Below are positions 22,696-35,001 of a DNA stretch of 64,000 bases, piece after piece. The stretch's first letter is position 1, and each line of letters begins with the position of its first letter. This DNA is from Panax quinquefolius. Taxonomy: Eukaryota > Streptophyta > Magnoliopsida > Apiales > Araliaceae. The translations under genes and the position numbers were made by a program. Below the pieces are notes generated by a model. It was not told the DNA's origin and did not search any database. It worked only from the letters and a program-made list of their open reading frames with translations. The DNA lies in contig CM035153.1 of NCBI GenBank assembly GCA_020205615.1, positions 97,120,792-97,184,791 on the forward strand, given 5' to 3'.

Positions 22696-23718
22696 CGAAA
22701 AAAAATTCAGTCCTTGAAATTTTGCGAACTTCCCGAGTTCATAACTTCTTCGTTATAAGTCCGAATTGGCTCGTTCAAAAGCCTACATTTCACAAATTAC
22801 ATAATCTACGCGTTCATGCAAGAATTTTATCTATTCAACTTCATTTGCTAAAAATTCACCTATTGGTTCATTTTTAACGAAAACGATAAACGTTCGTGAA
22901 CGTTCAACTCTCGTTTCTTCGTTCTAAGTCAAAATTCGATCATTTTTGAGTCCGCAACTCTTAAATAACGAATATGACTTGTCTCCATTGGAAAACAACA
23001 TTTCTGAGTTCAAACTCAAAATTTAACTTCTAATTCGGGAATTTCACGAATTCGACGATTATCGTCTAATCGTGCAATTTCCGGCAAATCTTCATTACTT
23101 AGGATTTGTTCATTACTTCACTTGCATTCATTTCATTCTATAAACATCTTCACATACATAATACACCAACTTATACTCATGGTTGGATTTTGACTTATTT
23201 CTTCATAAGCTTATAACTTAATAAATTATAAACTACTTATGATCTCATCATTCATGACTTATGATAATTACAGTTTCTTAATCATCATACCTATATGTTC
23301 TCAACATATAGCTTTACTTATGTATACTTGATACATATGATCACACAAGTTCTTTTACTTCCATATTACTTCTATTAATAAACTCATTACAAGTTCATAA
23401 TACTTTCACATAAGTTTATAACTTATGCTAGCTTAAATGACTTATTACCAAATTATATGGCTTAAGTTCATTACTTACACATACTTCTTACTTTTTATCA
23501 TTCATGTTCCTTAATCCAAACTTTACTTATCAACCTATCATGATAGAGATAGAAGATAATTGGATAAGGAATCTTACTTTTGAAGTTCTTGGTAGAAAGT
23601 CTTTTTCTTCTTCTCTCAAATGAAAGTGACTTATTTGTAACTTAAACTCTCTAACAATTAAGCACTTTGAGATGTTTGAATTTAATTGAACAACTAACAA
23701 ATGGCTAGCAAGCTCTTC

Positions 23719-23726
23719 TATTTATA
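23719..23726 (-). promoter_or_regulatory. TATA box of E 5' LTR
   Basis: TATAAATA on the minus strand, within TTCTATAAATAGAAGAGC. The 3' LTR has lost this region. Confidence 0.7.
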
Positions 23727-24654
23727 GAATTTCCAAGATTAGGGTAGATTAGTCTTTACACAAATCCACCTCCTTACTATTCATTAATTGGCTAGCTCAA
23801 ATCTTATCCTTTGCTTGGCCATTACTTCTTTTACTTGGTAATTACATTACTTGATCATTACTCATATAAATTGGTTACCACTTAACTTGGTCACCACTTT
23901 TAATACTTGATAACCACACATTAATCACATTAATATGGTTTGCCCCATGGGTTTGTCAACTCATGAGTTCTAGCTTGGGCTTACATTAAATCAACCTTTG
24001 GACTTTGCATTAACAAACACTAGTTGATTCATTAATCCATAGTTGGGCCACACCCTTAATTCATTTGGGCTTGTACCAATTATAATCAATCTTCCAAGTC
24101 CATTTTCATTACTCAATACATATACTTATAGTTTATGTATCATTCTCGTATTATACTTCGTATACAACTTCATAATATACGATATTCCTTCCTTCATACA
24201 AACTCGTATAATACTTCATATTATACTCATTTTCATTCCCTTGTACAATACCTAAGCATCATACAATTAATACTTACTTATTAATACTTCGCTCTTCTTA
24301 ATATTCTCGAATTAAGTCCGCAAGCGAAATATTACGTTTTCCATAACTAGATTATTATTACATAATCCACCTTACCTTGATATTCTATCATTACGTATTT
24401 CTCGGAAATTTAAAAATAATTCCAGAGCAAATAACGATGAATAGTGTTTTTCAGAAAATTTCTCGAAAAACTTTTATTTTCGTCTTAGAAATTCAAACAC
24501 TTTAATTCCTTCACGTAGTTCAAATACTACGACATTCCAACATCAATAGGTTGTAAAATGACAACCATCTTGATATCACAAATAATATGATTTTATTATT
24601 ATTTAATTTAATAAAATCATTTTACATTAAAATCCGAATTTCTCGGTCGTTACA

Positions 24655-25781
24655 GAGATGTCGCAGAATGTGTTGCAAGATGCTTGACATGTCAAAGAGT
24701 TAAGGCCGAGTATTTAAGACCAAGCGGATTACTTCAACTGTTGGAGATACCAAAGTGGAAATGGGAACATATCACAATGGATTTTGTGATAGGTCTTCCA
24801 ACTACTCAGAGGGGATATGATGCGATTTGGGTAATAGTGGACAGATTGACAAAATTAGCACACTTTTTACCAATAAAGATTAGATTCAATCTTGATCAGT
24901 TGGCATAGTTGTACGTTAAAGAAATCATTTTGAGACATGGAATTCCAGTATCATTTGTATCAGATAGAGATTCGCGATTCACGTCAAACTTCTGGAAGAG
25001 ACCACAAGAATGCATGGGAACACATTTGAGAATGAGTATGACATACCATTCGCAAATAGATGGCCAAAGCGAACGAACAATCCAGACATTGGAAGATATG
25101 CTTAGAGCATGCATCATGGATTTCAAAGGGAGTTGGGATTAACATTTACCATTGGTGGAATTCGCCTACAACAACAGTTACCACGCAAGCATCGGCATGC
25201 CGCCTTACGAAGCATTATATGGCAGGAAGTGCAAAACTCCACTATGCTGGGATGAAGTCGGTGAACGCCAACTGTTAGGACCAGAACTGGTACATCAAAC
25301 TGCTGAAGTTGTTAAACTCACAAGATTGGTAGCTTCTTATGATAGACAGAAGAAGTATGCTGATCAACACAGACAAGATCGTGAATTCGACGTAGGAAAT
25401 TTTGTGTTCTTAAAAGTTTTTCCTTGGAAGGGGAAAATTCGTTTCGGTAAAAAGGGAAAGCTAAGCCTGAGGTTTATTGGACCCTTTGAAGTGCTGCGAA
25501 GAGTAGGAGATGTGGCTTATGAGATAGCTCTACCTCCAGAGTTGGAACATGTTCATAATGTTTTTCTTATTTCGGTGTTACGGCCGTATAAACCCGATTA
25601 TAAGCATATGATAGAGTACGAACCAATGCAGTTCGATAAAGACTTGTCTTATGAAGAGGTTCCTATCAAGATAGTTGACAGGAAAGAACAAGTGCTCAGG
25701 AATAAAGTGATACCTTTTGTGAAGGTAATATGGAGGAACCACAACGTCGAAGAGGTTACGTGGGAACTCAAAGCTGAATGA
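24655..25781 (+). pseudogene. F pol: integrase and chromodomain (family Tk2)
   Basis: Begins inside the integrase zinc domain (RCLTCQRVK), where E is inserted. The remainder is a single reading frame with premature stops at 24906-24908 (TAG) and 25140-25142 (TAA). The core keeps the catalytic residues: MDFVIGL (about 24780), VSDRDSRF (about 24960) and [12 protein letters not shown] (about 25065). Then [20 protein letters not shown], the DVGNFVFLKVFPWKGK linker, [10 protein letters not shown] and a chromodomain with DLSYEEVPIKIVDRKEQ, VKVIWRNH and EVTWELK to the stop. No frameshifts, so erosion is modest. Confidence 0.9.
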
Positions 25782-25820
25782 CAAAGAATTACCCTTAGCT
25801 ATTTGTTTGATTTTGTCTTT

Positions 25821-25918
25821 GATTCTAGGGACAAAATCTTTGTAAGGATGGAAGAATGTGATGAATAATTTGTTTGAGTTGTGATTCTGGGGACAGAATC
25901 CTTGTAAGGAGGGAAAGA
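25821..25918 (+). repeat. Duplicated 3' end of F internal region with two polypurine tracts
   Basis: The motif GATTCT(A/G)GGGACA(A/G)AATC followed by (C/T)TTGTAAGGA occurs at about 25819-25850 and again at about 25882-25912. The first copy leads into AAGGATGGAAGA then TGTGATGAAT; the second into AAGGAGGGAAAGA then the true LTR start TGTAACAATCC. The second is the functional polypurine tract (25906-25918). Confidence 0.75.
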
Positions 25919-26573
25919 TGTAACAATCCAGAATTTTAAATTATAATTCTAAATATTTATTGAATTATATAAATATTTAATTAAAATATTTAATTAATGT
26001 GTTATTGTTGAATAAATATTTTTTTAATTTGATTTAATTTGATTAATTATTTGTTAAATAAATAATTAATAAGTGAAGGAAATTAATTATTATGAGATAA
26101 CATTCTAATTTAATTTAATAATTAAATTAGAGAGTTGATAGGGATGAAATGGATTATTATAATGTTTCAATTTAATTTGGTATTAAAAGCGTGACAATAA
26201 ACTATGTTATAAATGGGTTATTAAAATAAATTAAAGGAGATTAATTTAGTTTACCAAACAAGGCTTAAAGATATTAAGTCTTTAATTTTTAAAGAGTTTT
26301 TGCCAAACAAAGCCTTATGGCTTTTGGATTTTTGGATTTTGAATTTTTTAATAATATAAAAAAAAAATATTTATAACCTATACGTTATAATTAGTAACTG
26401 ATATTATATTAAGTACACTTATTATGGCGTATCAGTTTTAGTGTACACATATTGTTAATTGGCTTGGCTATCAGTTTTGGGGTTACGCATTTTAGTTATT
26501 TGCTAAGCCTAAGAAGAAAATCAGAGAGTTTGGGAGCGACTGCTGAGAGATTTCAGTGGTGATCAAGGATTTT

Positions 26574-26576
<3 letters not shown>

Positions 26577-26636
<60 letters not shown>
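26577..26636. repeat. (AC)15(AT)15 compound microsatellite
   Basis: Fifteen AC units (26577-26606) directly followed by fifteen AT units (26607-26636) inside F's LTR. Confidence 0.97.
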
Positions 26637-26639
<3 letters not shown>

Positions 26640-27177
26640 TTACGACATGAATTTTTTCAAGCTCTATGAATAAAGTTTTCTGGAATTGTTGATATACAAC
26701 TTGTTTTGATGATTATATGTATTTGTGATGTTAGAACTAACATCTAGATAGGGATTTAGTGTACCAAATTGCTTTCTTTACGTTCAAAAATAAGAAAATA
26801 GTTTTACAGTGAACATATGTATGAACATGAATTGTAGGAGTACAAAAATTGATATGTGATTGTGAATTAATAGATAAATTGAACCTTGAATATGTTAATA
26901 TGTTAAAAAAATGGAGAAAACGTAGTTCGAATGAGGTAATTTGGTGTATAATCATGGTTACAGTGTTAATTTTATCAAATAATGTCGAAAATGGAGTTTT
27001 GGGTTGAAACCATGGTATTTAAGGATTTTTGGAGTTGTTGTTTGGTTGTTTAAAATTAGTATATGAATGATGGGTAATAGTTATGTGTAATTTATGTAAG
27101 TTATATGTGTTAATTTAGGTGCTAGAAGTTTTAAAACAGTCAAAATTTGCTCTGTTTTGTTCATCGTGCTCAACACT

Positions 27178-27300
27178 GTAATTCGACGCCGCAGCGCCAA
27201 AATCGGTGCCACAACACCAGTCTCGCGTCACAACTCCATTTTTTGGCATGTGTCCGCAGATGCGGCCACCAACCTCGTTCTAATCGTGAAAGCGTAGCAT
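27178..27300 (+). repeat. GC-rich hairpin stretch in F LTR
   Basis: GACGCCGCAGCGCC, GGTGCCACAACACC and CAGATGCGGCC lie in an otherwise AT-rich LTR. Same type of island as in E's LTRs and I's LTR (about 33170-33380). Confidence 0.6.
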
Positions 27301-28742
27301 AACCTTTGGTTAGCGAAGATGGCCCCGAAAATTTTTCTTGAACACATAGTCTGTAATAGTTGATATGATGCAATATTATGACTGTTAAAAATGTAATTTT
27401 GTTATTGTGATATTATAGTGCTAAGAATGAGCATATAATTGACACTTAACGAGTTTTGTTAGTAATGTAACTTGACTATATGGTTAAAAATCATGCCATA
27501 CATGAAATATGTACTTATTTGTATACAGAGTATCTGTAGTGACTAATTTTGTCCTAATGACATGTGATTAGGATATTGTGAATCAAATTGTTACGGTCTA
27601 GCTTACACGCAAGGCAAGTTTTCTAACCTAAACTTTCTTTGTGCAAGTTTTTTTTAACCCTAATTATATCGTGCAAGCTCCTAAATCTTACCTTTTGATA
27701 TTGAGCCAGTTGTTTTTCTAATACTTAACTTGTTATTTAGCATGCAAGTTTCTAAATTCTGATACACAAATATTGAACAAGTTTTTTCGTTCAATTTACT
27801 ATTTGTTATGCATGCTCAATACTAAATTCTGAATAAGATTTTAACCTTAGCTTAATATTGTTCAAGCAAGGTATGCTATATTATTCAATGCTTATTCTTT
27901 TAGTTCATTCCTAAAGCATGACCTTACTATGCAATGTTGATTCATTTATGATTTATTGCATAGCGTATTGTTACTACACTTTATTCAACTAATCCTTAGT
28001 TGATGTTCGATAAACTCTAAATTACCTTGAAACTTATCCAAACCAAACTTACTTTGGTGCGAACTTGTATTCCAAATACTGAGATGAACAACCCTATTAC
28101 AGGGGATAATTTACGTATAGCATTGAAATGTTTGTGCACACTACATTGTAGAAAGGGTTGATCCCCTAAAGTACGAGGAGTCCTTATAGTCTTATGACTG
28201 TTAAAGTTTAGGTTGAAAGAATACTTAAACTATGGACATAGTTCGTGGTCTTTTGACCCTCAGTTATATACCTTAAATTCTACTTATGATTATTATTGAT
28301 GAAATACTTTATTCAGTTCTATTGGGCCTAATCATTTGGCAGTTGATATGATGTATTCATTGCCATTTCAAGTGAGCATTGTTTACTCACTCTTGCTTAT
28401 ATTAATATCACAGCTAAAGTTGAGAAGGTTGATTAACCTACAACAGGTAAAGGGAAAGGGAAGATAAGCAAGTATTGAAGACTTGTAAAACCGTTAGCTT
28501 TTATATTGTTGGACTTTATTTTAAATCTTATGATGTAATTATTTAATTTTTCGCAAATGATATTTGTATTTAAAGGTTAGATAACCTGGGAGATTTTGTT
28601 GAACTTATTGATGTAACCCTTAAATGGGATGGTTTATTATTAAACTTTATTATGTTTGGGTAGTTAGATATGAATGTTTTTATCAAGTGAGGACCAAATC
28701 TGGTGGAAATGAAGTACCCGAATTTGGGAGTGTCACAGTTCC

Positions 28743-30219
28743 TAAGGGATCCATATTCTGTCAAATCCCAAAAAAGAAAAATTTTCGGAACTATTTTTGT
28801 ATTTTTCATGTGAATGGTTGAGTTATGAATAAATGGATAAAATAAGTTAAGTGATGTTATAAAGTGTAAAAATGTAATATTTTTGACAAAAGACCCTAAA
28901 GATGATGTAATTAGATTTATGGAGGTTATTTTGGTCATTTTTGATGAGATGTTATATTTATGGTATTTTAGGATGGTTAAATAATGTAATTAGTAAATGG
29001 TAAATAATTAAAACAAATTGTTTATAAGTTTAATAAAATATTAAAATATTATTAAATAATTAATAATATTGGATTAACATGTTATTAATAAATTTTAGAT
29101 TAAAATATTATTAAATAATTAATAATATTAGATAATAATTTAAAATATCATTAAATGATTAATAATATTAGATTAAAGTTAAATTACAATATTATTAAGT
29201 GATTAATAATATTAGATGATGATTAAAATATTATTAAATGATCAATAATATTAGATGATTAAATTATTATTAAAAAAGATTAATAATATTTATAATCGAT
29301 TGATTATTATTAAAGGGTTAATAATAATTGTAAGTGAGTAAAATATTATTAAATGATTAATAATATTAGTAAGTGATTAAAATATTATTAAAGAATTAAT
29401 AATATTTGGAAATGATTAAGATGTGGATAAGAGATTAAAATATTATTAAAGGGTTGATAATATTTGTAAACGATTAAAATATTATTATATAATTAAAGTA
29501 TTATTAATTTATTAATAATACTAAGAAGTGAATAAAACATTAGTATGATTAATGATATGAAATGAGTTTAAGATAATAGTAATATTATCTAGTATGATAA
29601 CATTACTAAGGACTTAATATAAGATCTAATATTTATTATGTTACTAAATGTTAGATAATATGTTATTAAAATAGTAATGATATGAAATAAAGATATGTTA
29701 TGCTGATTGATAGATCAATCTTATATATGATATGTCCTTCATAAGAGATTAAATTAGACTGCTTAACGGTAATCGACGGTCAAGGCAAGTTCCCTAACTC
29801 AAACTTGAGTTGTATTTTCAAAGCATGTTAGTAAAATAATTATTGTTGATTATTCACATCTATACTAATTATTGATTCACACTCGGTGCATGTTCCATAT
29901 GTTCATCAGGTATGAAAGGCTGATCACCTTCATTAAAATATGGTTCAGTTAAATTTGTTCATGTTCATTGTTGACCACTCAACATTATTGATTCAGTTAT
30001 TCAATCATTGAAATTGATTCATACTCTTTCACAATCATTATATTGTTGAATGTTTGACAACACATTCCTTTTTAATCATGATATATCTTCATTTTACTTA
30101 AAACTTGTTGGGCAAATTTGTTGCTCACGCTTGCTATATCATGATAAAAATTTTAGATTAAGACGACGACTTGAATAAAGACAGAGGCAAAGGAAAATTC
30201 CAAAATTGGATTATGATAC
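28743..30219. other. Unclassified AT-rich, LTR-like host sequence (M)
   Basis: Lies between the end of F and the end of H. No coding signature on either strand. The left part is plain AT-rich sequence, the middle an array of ATTAATAATATT motifs (separate entry). The right part (about 29760-30210) has LTR U5-like landmarks seen in Tk2/Tk3 LTRs: GGCAAGTTCCCTAAC, GGCTGATCACC and AACTTGTTGGGCAAATTTG with TTGCTCACGCTTGC. I read it as part of an LTR of a further, older gypsy element into which F and H were inserted. Confidence 0.45.
29020..29545. repeat. Degenerate ATTAATAATATT repeat array
   Basis: More than ten irregularly spaced copies of AAAATATTATTAAATGATTA and ATTAATAATATTAG. They are partly self-complementary (TAATATTATTA). 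Spacing varies, roughly 30-60 bp. Confidence 0.75.
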
Positions 30220-30248
30220 TGTGACACCCCCAAATTTTATTCGTTACA
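30220..30248 (-). mobile_element. Collapsed 29-bp 3' LTR of gypsy piece H
   Basis: On the minus strand TGTAACGAATAAAATTTGGG then GGTGTCACA: only the first few bases and the last roughly 20 bases of a Tk2-type LTR remain, where 2.8 kb is expected. It directly follows an intact polypurine tract (30249-30262, TAAGGAGGGAAGAA on the minus strand). The outer flank GATAC (30215-30219) is the presumed target duplication. Confidence 0.75.
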
Positions 30249-30295
30249 TTCTTCCCTCCTTAACAAGATTCTGTCCCCAGAATCTCTATATAAAA

Positions 30296-31415
30296 TCAAG
30301 CAAACAACTGAGGATAATTCTTCATCATAATGCTTTCAAGTTCCCACGTAGCTTCCTCAGCATTATGGTTCCTCCAGATTACCTTAACAGAAGGTATCAC
30401 TTTATTCCTCAGTACTTGCTCTTTTCTGTCAATAATTTGAACATGGAATTCTTCATATGACAAATCTTTCTCAAACTTTAAGGGCTCATATTCTAGAATA
30501 TGCTTATAATCAGGCTTCTATGGCCTCAATATTGATACATGGAAAACATTATGAATATGCTCTAACTTCGGAGTAAAGCTACCTCATACGCTACTTCGCC
30601 AACTCGTCGAAGCACTTCGAAAGGTCCTATAAATCTAGGGCTCAATTTTCCTTTCTTGCCAAACCGAATCTTCCCCTTCCAGGGAGACACTTTCAAGAAA
30701 ACATAACTACCGATATCAAATTCTCTATTTTGTCGATGCTGATCGGCATATTTCTTCTGTCTATCCTGTGCAGCTATTAATCTCACTCGAATAATCTTGA
30801 CGATCTCGACAGTCTGTTGTACCAACTCTAGACCCAATAGCTGACGTTCACCTACCTCGTCCCAACATAACGGAGTTCTGCACTTCCTTCCGTATAACGC
30901 TTCGTAAGGCTGCGTGCCAATACTCGCGTGATAACTATTATTATAAGCAAATTCCACCAATGGTAGATGATCATCCCAATTTCCCTTGAAATCCATGATA
31001 CATGCTCTGAGCATATCTTCTAGTGTTTGGATGGTTCTCTCGCTTTGTCCGTCGGTTTGAGGATGGTACGATGTGCTCATTCTCAGCTGTGTTCCTAAAC
31101 ACTCTTGTAATCGTTTCCAAAAATTAGATATGAAAAGTGGATCTCTGTCTGACACAATGGACATTGGTGCACCGTGTCTTAACACAATTTCCTTCACGTA
31201 CAGTTTTGCTAACCGATCTAGAGTAAATCGAATCTTGATTGGCAAAAAATGTGCCAACTTCGTCAATTGATCGACAATCACCCAAATAGCATAGTAACCT
31301 TATTGGGTCATTGGAAGACCTACCACAAAATCCATTGTGATATGCTTCCATTTCCATTCGTGTATCTCCAACGGTTGCAATAATCCTCTTGGCCTTTGAC
31401 GTTCTGCTTTGACTT
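30296..31415 (-). pseudogene. H pol: integrase and chromodomain (family Tk2)
   Basis: The C-terminal part of a gypsy pol, cut at 31415 by insertion of element I just upstream of the integrase core ([14 protein letters not shown]). The core has [26 protein letters not shown] and [20 protein letters not shown]. The N-terminal catalytic Asp segment (ITMDFVVGL) is in another frame or broken by a stop near 31300. The linker [19 protein letters not shown] and [18 protein letters not shown] are open to 30562. A frameshift leads into the chromodomain (DLSYEEF, IIDRKEQVLRNKVIPSVKV, EEATWELE), ending at the stop 30298-30296. Closest in sequence to F. Confidence 0.88.
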
Positions 31416-34400
31416 TGTAACGCCCGAGAAAATCGGATTTTTATGACAATTATATTTTTATTTGATTATGTGAATTAAATGAATTTAATTCATTTATTTT
31501 GTGAGTAAGCTATATGAAGGTCGTTCTATGACCTAGAATATGTTTATGTGGTTAGTAATCTTGCTACGTGTTAGAATTAATTGTTTAGAATTTCTAAGAC
31601 GAAAATAAATGTTTTCCGAGAGATTCCCCTAAAAACATTATTCATTCATTTCTGTTCGGGGAATTATTTTAAAATTCTGAGAAATGCGTAATGATAGAAT
31701 ATCGAGATTAGATGAAATATATGATAATATTTCATTTATGGCAAACGAAGTTTTCGCATGCGGACTTAAAACCTAAGGGTTGAGTAGAATGATTTCCGAG
31801 AGGGAAATGAGATGCGTAGAAGGAATTGCGTTATAGTTAAAGCATTTGTTATACAAATATGATACTATCTAGTATATATGTTTAATACGATGAGTTATAC
31901 GGAGTACATTACGATTATCGTACGAGTATTATACGGAGATAATATGTGAATTATACGTATGGAATACGATTGCTATTATGGAATTAAGTTAAGACTTAAT
32001 GTGAATTCCTTTGATTTGGATTATGTCTAGTCCAAACGATTGAATAGGTAAGCCCAATGAATTAATTAGTTAAGCCCAAGCTAAAGCTCAATATTAGAAT
32101 GATTAAGCCTGATCCCAGAGAATCGAATCGTGGGTCGAACCGGTGGGTCACTAAATGGGTAAAACCCATGGGGCAACCCATGGGCATGGTGGCCCGACCA
32201 CTTGGTGTGCAAGGAAAACAAATCACTTGGTCACCAAGTATTTTACTTGGTGACAAAGTGTTGAATAGTAAGGAGGTGGGACATTTGACCAAAAAGCCCT
32301 TCCTCTTGTTTTCTTATAAATAGGAAGCCTATGTTTGCCATTTGATGTTTTTCCAATACTCAACCAACATATTTGAGAGAGAAAAAGAGCTAGACTTAAA
32401 CCATTCTTTTACTTTGAAGCTTTTTCATTAGAAGTTCATCAAGAACACAAAGATTGTTAAGGTAATGTTCCTTAATAATAGTTTCCATCTCTTTTGGTTT
32501 TCTTTTATCATGGAAAATCATAGACGGGTGGAGTATGGCTTGTATGGTGGAATAAGAGTGACTTACCATAGATTCAATCTCTATAAGTCATGAGACCATA
32601 ATAATCATAAGGGTTGTTATAGTTGAAAATCATGAAATTATTTATTGTTGAGATTGATTGTTGATAAACAATTGAATTCCATCAATACGTTAATATCTGC
32701 ATCTTGCTTGGTTAGGATGTAGATATGAAGTCTATGGAGTATTCCATATGATTTGGCTTAGAGAACTTTAGTAACGAAGTTATGGCGAATTTTACGTAAT
32801 TAGACGTTAAACGTCGAAAACATAGAAATTCCGGATTGCTAGTCGAAAGTTGCCGTGAGACTTGAAAATGTTGTTTTTAAATGTCAACACGTGAGATAGG
32901 GTATTTAAGAGTTGTAAACTCGAGAATCGTCGAATTCCAACGTAGAACGAAGAAAACGAGCATTGAACGCTCATTAATGTTTACGAACACTTAGAAACTG
33001 AACTTAATAGTGAATTTTGAGTTAACGAATTCGAAAGTGTCGAATTCTTATATGAACGTGTAGAATATGTCATTTATGATGTGTAGGTTTTTGAACAGAC
33101 CAAATTGGACTTATAACGAAGAAGTTATGAATCCTGGAAACTCACCAAAAATTTTATCGCATTGAATTTTTTCAGGCCGAGGTCCGCACCGACGCGCTTG
33201 ATAAGTGTGTTAAATGCCATGCTGCAGTCACGGCAGACAAAGGTCATGCGGGTTATCGGAAAATGGTGCCGTAGCGCCACTGGTATAAGGGAGTCTCGCG
33301 CCATTGAGCGTAGAGACAAAGCATGTGTATTGCGAACTAGCCGCAGCCAGCCTCTTGAATAGAAGTTGATGGCGCACGGTGTAGGTATTTGATAGATGAC
33401 TTAGGTTTTGAACTTCAATTGTTCAGAGACCTATAAGAGTAAAGTTTATGCACTTCATACGTGTATTAAAACTATTCCCATACTACCTATACTAATGTAT
33501 ATGGTATTAAAACTTAGGAATTGAATGGATGTTATGAATTAAGATCACAACGTGTTATCAATGAACCCTAGTTGGGAAATAACGTTGGTACTTTGCCAAT
33601 GATAATAGAGTCTGGTTAATAACGTAAGTTGATTAATAAGTCGGGACGAAGGGTAATAAGTCGGGTTGACTTTATTTATGATCTTAAGTTAACAAAGGCA
33701 TAGAAGAGAAAGAAGTTGGTAGGAACAATGTGAATAATTGTTTGATAGCTAATTATAGTGTGCTATGTGAATATATCATATAGATTCTGTAAAGGCTGTG
33801 GTAAGTCGATTAAGTTATTTAAAGACGCTGAAAGGCAAGTTTTCTTAACGCTTGTCTAACCTTCAAGTTAGTCAAGTTTTATGTGATTCATTGTAATAAA
33901 TTGCACGACTGATTTTAAAGAAAGGGTCGATGCCAGATTTAACCTGGCTAGACTGCTCACAAGATATAGATTGATTGATATTCATATCTTTCTATATAGA
34001 AATGTTAACGCTATCATATTCCAAGTAATTGGTACGGATGTGAAGGTAAGGTTTGTCTATGAATAAACAAAAGTATTTCTCATCGATTATTCGATGGGCA
34101 CGCGAGTTTGCCAAATGTTAAACGTAAATACGTTTAATGAATGAGTGTTGATCAACATAGTGTACTATAGGCTGATCACCTAGAAGTGCTCATAAGTAAT
34201 GCAGATGTACATCCTTAGTGCTGTGATATCCTTTTCAAGTATAAAAATAGAAAGCTGCTATTCATGGTCTATCGACCGGTTCAGAATTCCTAAATTATTC
34301 TATACTTTGGGAATTGATGTTATCAAATGTTAAAGTATTATTGTTTCATAATACTTCATAACTATTTGTTCAGTTATGTATGAATTGTTATATAACTCAC

Positions 34401-34761
34401 GAATGTGGTATTAATGTTATCCTTTGTTAAAACTTGCTGAGCTTGTTATGCTCACTTCTTACGTGAATTATATGACAGCAGTTAAGGATGAACGTACTGA
34501 GAAAGCTAAGAGATATAAGAGCAAAGCCAAGATGGATACTTAGCCATCGTGTAATAAATTAGTATGTTTGTATGTATTATACATTATGAACAACGAATTA
34601 TGTAATCGGTTTATGAACCTGGGAAGGATTATACTTTGATTGTAATAAGAAGATAGTAATTACATTCATTATATTGTATTTCAATGGAATGATTGTATAG
34701 TTATGAGTACCGTGTAGCACCATATGTCTAAGTTCAAGATACCCGAATTTAGGGCGCCACA
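31416..34761 (+). mobile_element. 5' LTR of gypsy element I (family Tk3)
   Basis: A 3,346-bp LTR from TGTAACGCCCGAGAAAATCG to GAATTTAGGGCGCCACA, followed by a primer-binding site. It aligns with E's LTRs. The left flank GACTT (31411-31415) is one half of the presumed target duplication in H's integrase; the other half is lost in the truncation near 58249. TATA box at 32315-32322. A GC-rich hairpin stretch (about 33170-33380, with GGTGCCGTAGCGCC) lies in the same relative position as E's islands. Confidence 0.9.
32315..32322 (+). promoter_or_regulatory. TATA box of I 5' LTR
   Basis: TATAAATA in TTCTTATAAATAGGAAGCC, about 900 bp from the LTR start. Confidence 0.7.
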
Positions 34762-34763
34762 AA

Positions 34764-34782
34764 GTTGGTATCAAAGCATTAG
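34764..34782 (+). other. Primer-binding site of element I
   Basis: GTTGGTATCAAAGCATTAGG follows the LTR end GCGCCACA after two bases. Met-tRNA-type PBS, matching E's. Confidence 0.85.
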
Positions 34783-35001
34783 GTTATAAAACTTAAGGGG
34801 GGAAGAACCTTAGGCTAATAACCTCGTAAGGATGGAAGAGTCCGAAGAATGAAATTCAAGTCAAATGAATTATTAAGGTATTGAGGAAACTCGGTACCGA
34901 AAGAATTTAAAAGATGGAAATTAATCTTAAATAAATTAAATGTGATTTGTGCTTATACTATTGTGTATTATGTATTAATCAACGTGTTATGTGTTTTGTA
35001 G
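34783..35001 (+). other. Untranslated leader of I
   Basis: About 220 bp between PBS and ORF1, with no coding signal. The first part is similar to E's and L's leaders (AGGTTATAAAACTTAAGG, CCTTAGG). Confidence 0.55.

Larger units (their letters stand above)
21140..24654 (-). mobile_element. 5' LTR of gypsy element E (family Tk3)
   Basis: A roughly 3.5-kb LTR. On the minus strand it starts TGTAACGACCGAGAAATTCG at 24654 and ends near 21140, next to the PBS. It matches E's 3' LTR and, more distantly, I's 5' LTR (31416-34761). It contains a TATA box at 23726-23719, the GC-rich hairpin islands at 22375-22695 and, unlike the 3' LTR, the full 23132-24262 segment. The right flank at 24655 is gypsy integrase of F on the plus strand, so E was inserted into F; GAGAT (24655-24659) is one half of the presumed duplication. 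Confidence 0.9.
25919..28737 (+). mobile_element. 3' LTR of gypsy element F (family Tk2)
   Basis: A complete 2,819-bp LTR from TGTAACAATCCAGAATTTTA to GAATTTGGGAGTGTCACA, following F's integrase and polypurine tract. It is the reference copy for D and L in this window. It contains an (AC)n(AT)n microsatellite, a GC-rich hairpin stretch (about 27178-27300) and the GGCAAGTTTTC and CTTGCTTATATT landmarks shared with the other families' U5. The flank GTTCC (28738-28742) is one half of the presumed target duplication. Confidence 0.9.

Noticed and set aside
26577..26636. Alternating AC/AT tract as a regulatory Z-DNA element
   Set aside because: A compound microsatellite inside an LTR; nothing in the sequence shows a regulatory role.
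28570..28938. A 122-codon minus-strand frame
   Set aside because: It spans the F LTR end and the flanking sequence M, so it crosses an insertion boundary and cannot be an old gene.
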